NCBI GenBank assembly: GCA_900545925.1 | Contig: URAZ01000001.1 | Span: 1-64,000, forward strand | Length of the DNA stretch: 64,000 bases | Direction: 5' to 3' | From: an uncultured Eubacteriales bacterium | Lineage (GTDB): Bacteria; Bacillota; Clostridia; Oscillospirales; Oscillospiraceae | Shown: positions 59,241 to 64,000 of the stretch, in pieces | Position numbering within the stretch: the stretch's first letter is position 1 | How the letters are laid out: each line of letters begins with the position of its first letter | Position numbers and translations under genes: made by a program | Notes under the pieces: model-generated | Databases searched by the model: none | Seen by the model: only the letters and a program-made list of their open reading frames with translations | What the model was told of the DNA's origin: nothing

Positions 59241-59974
59241 ACGCCCGCCCTCCTGCGCAGGATCAGCGCAGCCAGTTCCAGATCGAGCGGCGTTGTAATC
59301 TTCAGATTTTCTTCATCGCCGTCGGTCAGCTGCACGGGCATGCCGAGCGCTTCGACAGCGCTGCAATCATCCGTGATTGCAATTTCCTGTTCTTTCGCAT
59401 TCTGAAGCGCTGCGGCAAGCAGATCACGGTCGAAAACCTGCGGGGTTTGGACGGCGTAGAGTTTGCTGCGGTCGGGCGTTTCCTCAACTGCGCCATCTGT
59501 CGAGACTTTGATGGTGTCCTTGACGCGCACAGCGGGCGCTGCTGCACCGAACTTTTTTGCCTTGGAAACAGCGCGGCAGATGACTGCGTCGGTCACGAGC
59601 GGCCGTGCGCCGTCGTGGACGGCAACAAGCTGCGTGCGGTCAGAAACAGCTGCAAGTCCCGCCATGACGGAATCTGTCCGCGTCTCGCCGCCCGCGACGA
59701 CCATGCGCATTTTGTCATACGCTTTGAGATACCGGCTGACCTTTTCCAGCAGTTCCTGCTGCGTGACAACGATAATCTCATCGATCATGGCGCACTTATC
59801 AAACACGTCAACCGTCCGGCAGATGACCGGCAGGTTTTCCAGCACCGTCAGAATCTTATTCGTACCGCCCATGCGCGAGGATGTGCCTGCGGCGACGATC
59901 ACGGCAGCACAGTAGGACCGCCCAATCTTCTCCTTGATTGCAAGCCCCTTGCGGAGCCTTTCGCTGAGTTTCAT
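59237..59974 (-). CDS. ispD: 2-C-methyl-D-erythritol 4-phosphate cytidylyltransferase
   Basis: A 245-residue enzyme: CTP loop AAVIVAAGTSSRMGGTNK, VHDGARPLV and TPQVFDRDLL. The start at 59974 (AGGAG nine bases upstream) gives a short N-terminal extension; an in-frame upstream start lies in murD. Adjacent ispF catalyses a later step of the same pathway. Confidence 0.96.
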   Translation of the reverse strand: MKLSERLRKGLAIKEKIGRSYCAAVIVAAGTSSRMGGTNKILTVLENLPVICRTVDVFDKCAMIDEIIVVTQQELLEKVSRYLKAYDKMRMVVAGGETRTDSVMAGLAAVSDRTQLVAVHDGARPLVTDAVICRAVSKAKKFGAAAPAVRVKDTIKVSTDGAVEETPDRSKLYAVQTPQVFDRDLLAAALQNAKEQEIAITDDCSAVEALGMPVQLTDGDEENLKITTPLDLELAALILRRRAGV

Positions 59975-59990
59975 ACCTGTTTTCTCCTGT

Positions 59991-61370
59991 TCACAGCCCT
60001 TGCACGAGCGTTTTATAGGTTTCCCCGCGCACCATAAAATTCTTGAACTGGTCAAATGCGGCGCAAGCTGGGGAAAGTGTCACGATATCCCCGGGGACAG
60101 TATACTGCTTTGCCAACCGTACCGCTTCTTCGAGCGTCTGCGCATGCAGAATTTCGGGCTGCCCATTCAAATAGTTCGGCGCAGACTTGACCGCTGCTTC
60201 GATCTTCTCCGCCGTCGCGCCGCAGAGAATCAAAAGGCGCACATGCGCACAGATCTCCGGCCCCAGCACATCAAACGGTATTTTTTTATCATATCCGCCT
60301 GCGATCAAAACCAGCTTCTGATGGAATGAATGCAGGCCCGCGATCGTGCGCGATGGGCTGGAGGCGATGGAATCGTTATAATATTTCACACCGTCCAGTT
60401 CCCGGACAAACTCAATCCGGTGCTCCACTCCCGCGAATGTGCGCGCAATCTCGTCGATATCTTCTTCTGTCGCAAGCCCCTCAACAGCGCAGGCGGCGGC
60501 CATATAGTTTTCGATATTGTGGACACCCGGGATGCGGATATCCGCAGCGGCCATGATCCGCTTCCCATTTCTGTAGATCACGCCGTCTTCCAGATATACG
60601 CCGTTTTCCGGCTTTGTCTGCCGGGAGAAGTACTCCACTGTTCCGTTTGCATCAGCTGCAAAACCGCGCGTAATAGCATTGTCGTAATTCAGAATAACCT
60701 TTCCGGCTTCACTCTGATGCGCAAAGACGTTTTTCTTGGCCTGCACATACTCTGCCATGTCCTTATGCACATCCAGATGGTTCGGAGCCACGTTCGTCAC
60801 AACGGCAATATCGGCTGAGCGCTCCATCGTCATAAGCTGGAAGGAACTGAGTTCGACAACAGCAATGTCTGTCGGCGTCATGTCCGCTGCCTGCGGCAGA
60901 AGCGGCGCGCCAATATTGCCGCCGAGCCAGACGCGATGCCCCGCATGCTCAAGAATTTTCGCAATCAACGTCGTGGTGGTCGTTTTGCCGTCGGATCCGG
61001 TCACGGCGATGATATGGCAGGGGCAGACCTCGAAAAATACCTCCATCTCGCTGGTAATCTCCGCACCGCTTTCACGCAGCTGGCGCAGCGCCGGGATATC
61101 TGGGTGCATGCCGGGGGTGCGGAAGACAATATCGGCCTGCACATCGTCAAGATAATGTTCCCCAACGTGAAGCACAGCACCTGCCTGCTCCAGTTCCAGA
61201 ACCTCCGCGTCAAGTTTTTCGCGCGGCGTTTTATCACAGGCCAGAACACAGATGCCGCGCGCAAGGAGCATGCGAATAAGCGGCCGGTTGCTCACGCCAA
61301 TGCCGAGCACAGCGACTCTTTTATCGGTAAGGGAATCAAAATACTGATCAACAAGATGATTCATATCCAA
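59991..61370 (-). CDS. murD: UDP-N-acetylmuramoyl-L-alanine--D-glutamate ligase
   Basis: A 459-residue Mur ligase with three domains: Rossmann UDP-binding (RVAVLGIGVSNRPLIRML), central ATPase (VTGSDGKTTTTTLIAKIL, NHLDVH) and C-terminal domain (YYNDSIASSPSRTIAGL). It adds D-Glu to UDP-MurNAc-L-Ala. Unusually it stands apart from a dcw cluster and leads an operon with ispD-ispF, joining the wall precursor and lipid carrier pathways. Confidence 0.96.
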   Translation of the reverse strand: MDMNHLVDQYFDSLTDKRVAVLGIGVSNRPLIRMLLARGICVLACDKTPREKLDAEVLELEQAGAVLHVGEHYLDDVQADIVFRTPGMHPDIPALRQLRESGAEITSEMEVFFEVCPCHIIAVTGSDGKTTTTTLIAKILEHAGHRVWLGGNIGAPLLPQAADMTPTDIAVVELSSFQLMTMERSADIAVVTNVAPNHLDVHKDMAEYVQAKKNVFAHQSEAGKVILNYDNAITRGFAADANGTVEYFSRQTKPENGVYLEDGVIYRNGKRIMAAADIRIPGVHNIENYMAAACAVEGLATEEDIDEIARTFAGVEHRIEFVRELDGVKYYNDSIASSPSRTIAGLHSFHQKLVLIAGGYDKKIPFDVLGPEICAHVRLLILCGATAEKIEAAVKSAPNYLNGQPEILHAQTLEEAVRLAKQYTVPGDIVTLSPACAAFDQFKNFMVRGETYKTLVQGL

Positions 61371-61431
61371 AAGCCTCTTTTATCATTTCCTGTCTGTATT
61401 ATATCCGCGCGGGAAAGAAATTGCAATCCAT

Positions 61432-61460
61432 TTGACTTTTTCCTGCAAATAAAGTACAAT
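61432..61460 (+). promoter_or_regulatory. rnpB promoter
   Basis: TTGACT (61432-61437) and TACAAT (61455-61460) with a 17-base spacer; RNA start is expected about seven bases downstream. Confidence 0.85.
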
Positions 61461-61466
61461 ACTTCC

Positions 61467-61823
61467 GCGACCGGGTCGGACAGTCGCGGGCGCAGCGCCG
61501 AAAGGCCGCGCATGAGGAAAGTCCGGGCTCCGCAGGGCAAGGATAACGGGTAACGCCCGCCCAGAGCGATCTGAGGAAAAGTGCAACAGAAATAAACCGC
61601 CGGAGGCAGTGTAAGCTGTCTCCAGCAAGGGTGGAAAGGTGCGGTAAGAGCGCACCCAATGGCGTGCGAAAGCGTCCATTGCTGTAAACTCTATCCGGAG
61701 CAACACCGCAGAGGAAGCAAGGCTTGCCCGGCTGCTTCCGAGAAGGTGGCTGGAGCGCACCGGCAACGGTGCGCCTAGATAGATGACTGTCGATGACAGA
61801 ACCCGGCTTATAGACCCGATCGT
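61467..61823 (+). ncRNA. rnpB: RNase P RNA, class A
   Basis: The conserved P4 and core blocks are present: GAGGAAAGTCCGGGCTCC near the 5' side, ACAGAAA in the middle, AGATAGATGACTGTC and GACAGAACCCGGCTTATAG near the 3' end. P1 forms from CGACCGGGTC at the 5' end with GACCCGATCG at 61813-61822. It is the ribozyme that matures tRNA 5' ends. Open frames on the minus strand here are chance. Confidence 0.95.
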
Positions 61824-61830
61824 AAAAGCG

Positions 61831-61859
61831 CCTCCGCTGAAAAGCGGGGGTGTTTTTTT
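61831..61859 (+). terminator. rnpB terminator
   Basis: Stem CCTCCGCT / AGCGGGGG (one G-T pair) with a GAAA loop, followed by seven T. Confidence 0.9.
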
Positions 61860-61883
61860 GTTGGTGATTTAAGGACTTTTCTG

Positions 61884-62284
61884 ATGCAATCACTCATATT
61901 AGAAATTTGTGACTGCCCTTCAGCATTTTCTTTTGCTTCTCCAAAAGAAAACGAGCCCGGATGGATTTCGATTTCCCTCCGGCCCTCCTTGAACCGACCT
62001 GAAAAACCTCTTCGGTTTTTCTGGACTTTTCCCGCGAAATTTGGAGCAGTTCAGAATTTCCGACGCTACTCTTATGCGCTTCGTAGGGGCCGATGCCTAC
62101 ATCGGCCCCTACGGAACTCCGGCGAATTCGTACTACTCTTCACATTTTTAACGCAAGGCGTTTTTTCCGCAGATATTAAATCGTAACTGCTCACAATCTG
62201 TTGTACCGTAACCAGCGCCTCTTTTCTCCCGCTTCTTTTCCGGCAAGGCGAAAAAAAGCGACCGCCGGAGACATGACCAACCGG
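61884..62284. repeat. Gene-free gap with palindromic repeat copy 4
   Basis: No gene is seen in these 400 bases. At 62082-62095 and 62100-62113 lies the fourth copy of the dispersed palindrome (14-base arms, loop CCTA). The remainder has short AT/GC patches without hairpins of note. Confidence 0.75.
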
Positions 62285-62318
62285 AAAATGCGCCCGACAA
62301 GACTGTCAGGCGCATTTT
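62285..62318 (-). terminator. Terminator of the Clp ATPase gene
   Basis: Outer stem AAAATGCGCC (62285-62294) / GGCGCATTTT (62309-62318) and inner GACA/TGTC; T-run on the minus strand. It lies just after the stop codon. Confidence 0.85.
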
Positions 62319-62321
62319 GAA

Positions 62322-64000
62322 TTATACGGTTTCCAGTTTGATTTTCCCGTCCTCGCAGGTTGCTTTGATAGAACTGAACGGATCAACATAGCTTTTGATG
62401 ATACGTTCGGCGATGGGGTCTTCAAGGTCGGTCTGGATGGCGCGGCGGAGATTGCGCGCACCATAGGACACAGAATAGGATTTCTTGACAAGATAATCCT
62501 TGACGCTCTCGTCCCACGCGAATTCGATACCGCGGCTCTCCAGCGACTGCTTGAGTTCCGAGAGCATAATATCTGCAATGCCGCGGAAGTTCTCCTCGCT
62601 CAGCTGGTTGAAGCAGACGATCTCGTCAACGCGGTTGATAAACTCAGGCCGCAGGAACTCACTCAGCGCCTTCATGGCCTTTTCCTTCGACTGCTCGGTC
62701 AGGCTGCGGCCAAAGCCGACGCTGCCGCCCTTCTGGCTGGAGCCTGCGTTGGAAGTCATGATGATGATGGTGTTTTCAAAATTGACGACTCTCCCCTGTG
62801 CATCAGTGATGCGGCCATCATCGAGGATCTGAAGCAGGATATTCAGTACGTCCGGATGAGCCTTTTCTAGTTCGTCAAACAGAATGACGGAATACGGACG
62901 GCGGCGGATCTTTTCGGTCAGCTGTCCGGCCTCGTCATAGCCGACATAGCCAGGAGGCGATCCGATGATCTTCGAGACGCTGTGCTTTTCCATGTATTCG
63001 GACATATCAAGCCGGATGAGCGACTCGACCGACTCAAACATCTCGCTGGCAAGGCGTTTGACAAGTTCCGTCTTACCAACGCCGGTCGAACCGACGAAGA
63101 TGAAGGAAACAGGATGCTTCTTGACCTGAATGCCGACGCGGGAGCGGCGGATAGCAGACACAACGGAGGCAATCGCCTCGTCCTGCCCAACAATATGCTT
63201 TTTGAGTTCTGCGTCGAGGTTCAAAAGCTGCTCATATTCCTGCGCACGGATCTTGCTTGCGGGAATCTTTGTCCAGAGTTCAATGATGCGGGCCAGATTA
63301 TCAATCGTCAACGCGGGTTTTGGCAGCTTTTCCAGTTCTGCAATCTCAGAGTCCAGTTGAAGGTTCCGGCTGCGGAGTTCCGCCATGCGGGCATAATCGT
63401 CCTGCGTCTTTTCGGCGTTCTCCGTGAGCATGGAAAGTTCCAGATCGTAATCGGCATGCTCCTTTTTAAGCGCTTCGAGTCTGCCAATGTTCTTATTTTT
63501 CAGGTTCACATCCGAGCATGCTTCATCGATCAGGTCGATGGCCTTATCCGGCAGGAAACGGTCGGTAATGTAGCGTTCGGAGAGCAGAACGGCCTGGCGC
63601 GCAATCTCCGGCGAGATCACGACACCGTGGAACGTCTCATAATAATGGCTGATGCCGCGGATGATGGCGATGGACTGCTCGATGGTCGGCTCGGCGACGG
63701 TGACGGGCTGAAAGCGGCGTTCGAGTGCAGCGTCTTTTTCGATATGTTTGCGGTACTCGTTGAAAGTCGTTGCTCCGATGACCTGGATTTCCCCTCGTGA
63801 GAGCGCTGGCTTCAGGATATTGGCGGCGTTCATGGATCCCTCTGCATCGCCTGCGCCGACGAGATTATGCACTTCGTCAATGACCAGAATAATATTGCCG
63901 AGTTTTTTGACCTCTTCAATGAGGCCCTTCATGCGGCTTTCAAACTGCCCCCGGAACTGCGTGCCCGCGACGAGGGCCGTGAGATCCATGAGATAGACCT
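62322..64000 (-). CDS. ClpC-type ATP-dependent protease ATPase subunit (5' end outside window)
   Basis: About 559 residues of the C-terminal part of a Hsp100 AAA+ unfoldase. It shows the first AAA Walker B (IILVIDEVHNLVGAGDAEG), a middle coiled-coil insertion, the second AAA domain with Walker A GSTGVGKTEL, Walker B SVILFDELEKAHPDV and sensor motifs, and the D2-small domain GARNLRRAIQ. It would feed substrates to ClpP. The frame runs off the window end, so the N-terminal repeat domain and first Walker A are not seen. ClpC versus ClpE cannot be settled. Confidence 0.92.
   Translation of the reverse strand, partial: VYLMDLTALVAGTQFRGQFESRMKGLIEEVKKLGNIILVIDEVHNLVGAGDAEGSMNAANILKPALSRGEIQVIGATTFNEYRKHIEKDAALERRFQPVTVAEPTIEQSIAIIRGISHYYETFHGVVISPEIARQAVLLSERYITDRFLPDKAIDLIDEACSDVNLKNKNIGRLEALKKEHADYDLELSMLTENAEKTQDDYARMAELRSRNLQLDSEIAELEKLPKPALTIDNLARIIELWTKIPASKIRAQEYEQLLNLDAELKKHIVGQDEAIASVVSAIRRSRVGIQVKKHPVSFIFVGSTGVGKTELVKRLASEMFESVESLIRLDMSEYMEKHSVSKIIGSPPGYVGYDEAGQLTEKIRRRPYSVILFDELEKAHPDVLNILLQILDDGRITDAQGRVVNFENTIIIMTSNAGSSQKGGSVGFGRSLTEQSKEKAMKALSEFLRPEFINRVDEIVCFNQLSEENFRGIADIMLSELKQSLESRGIEFAWDESVKDYLVKKSYSVSYGARNLRRAIQTDLEDPIAERIIKSYVDPFSSIKATCEDGKIKLETV

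Noticed and set aside
61383..61893. Two minus-strand open frames of 127 and 164 codons
   Set aside because: They lie antisense to the RNase P RNA and are well-known spurious predictions for this locus.

Overview
The window looks like a chromosomal segment of a GC-rich, gut-type Clostridia member, most likely Oscillospirales/Oscillospiraceae (Bacillota). Pointers are the rplU-prp-rpmA operon with a Firmicutes-type L27 N-terminal extension, MurT/GatD, a GerMN lipoprotein, SLH and LPXTG surface proteins, a TAXI-type TRAP transporter, and short dispersed palindromes between genes. The genus assignment is inference from gene content only.

Layout. Positions 1-~7500 are the remnant of an integrative conjugative element on the minus strand: a GNAT gene, a Tn916-like small HTH/sigma pair, a GntR-ABC-permease cassette, a truncated Maff2, an AAA/DUF4143 ATPase with its own promoter and terminator, VirD4 and a small membrane peptide. 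Chromosomal genes follow: a Na/Pi cotransporter, a secreted leucine-rich-repeat protein between two related palindromic repeats, a comEA-response regulator-histidine kinase-GerMN operon, a D,D-carboxypeptidase and a family 4 uracil-DNA glycosylase. Positions 18038-24576 form a five-gene operon (two metallophosphoesterase paralogues, a GH20-like enzyme, an alpha/beta hydrolase, a GH94 phosphorylase) that looks like an intracellular amino-sugar pathway. Then come an MFS transporter, a HAD pseudogene broken next to an IS630 remnant, obgE, ribosomal genes, radA, a CwlD-like amidase, an AlkZ-like glycosylase, an SLH-SH3-NlpC/P60 hydrolase, murT-gatD, a LysR/PutP pair, an LPQTG Cna-B protein and the fused remnant of a two-component system.

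Positions 43524-52551 hold nadE and then a tightly overlapping operon for the whole shikimate pathway plus tyrA (aroF-tyrA-aroB-aroA-aroC-aroEK-aroQ). It is preceded by a 16-residue leader peptide with a Tyr-Tyr-Tyr-Phe run and mutually exclusive antiterminator and terminator hairpins, a clear attenuation device. A TAXI-TRAP transporter, small genes, an EamA exporter, murD-ispD-ispF, the RNase P RNA and the 3' part of a ClpC-type ATPase complete the window.

Most intriguing: the 18-24.6 kb operon with its catalytically degenerate metallophosphoesterase paralogue, the Tyr/Phe attenuator, the four-copy palindrome family with compensatory changes, the larger palindromes flanking the LRR gene, and the apparently leaderless murT transcript. 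No CRISPR array, tRNA or metabolite-binding riboswitch was recognised.
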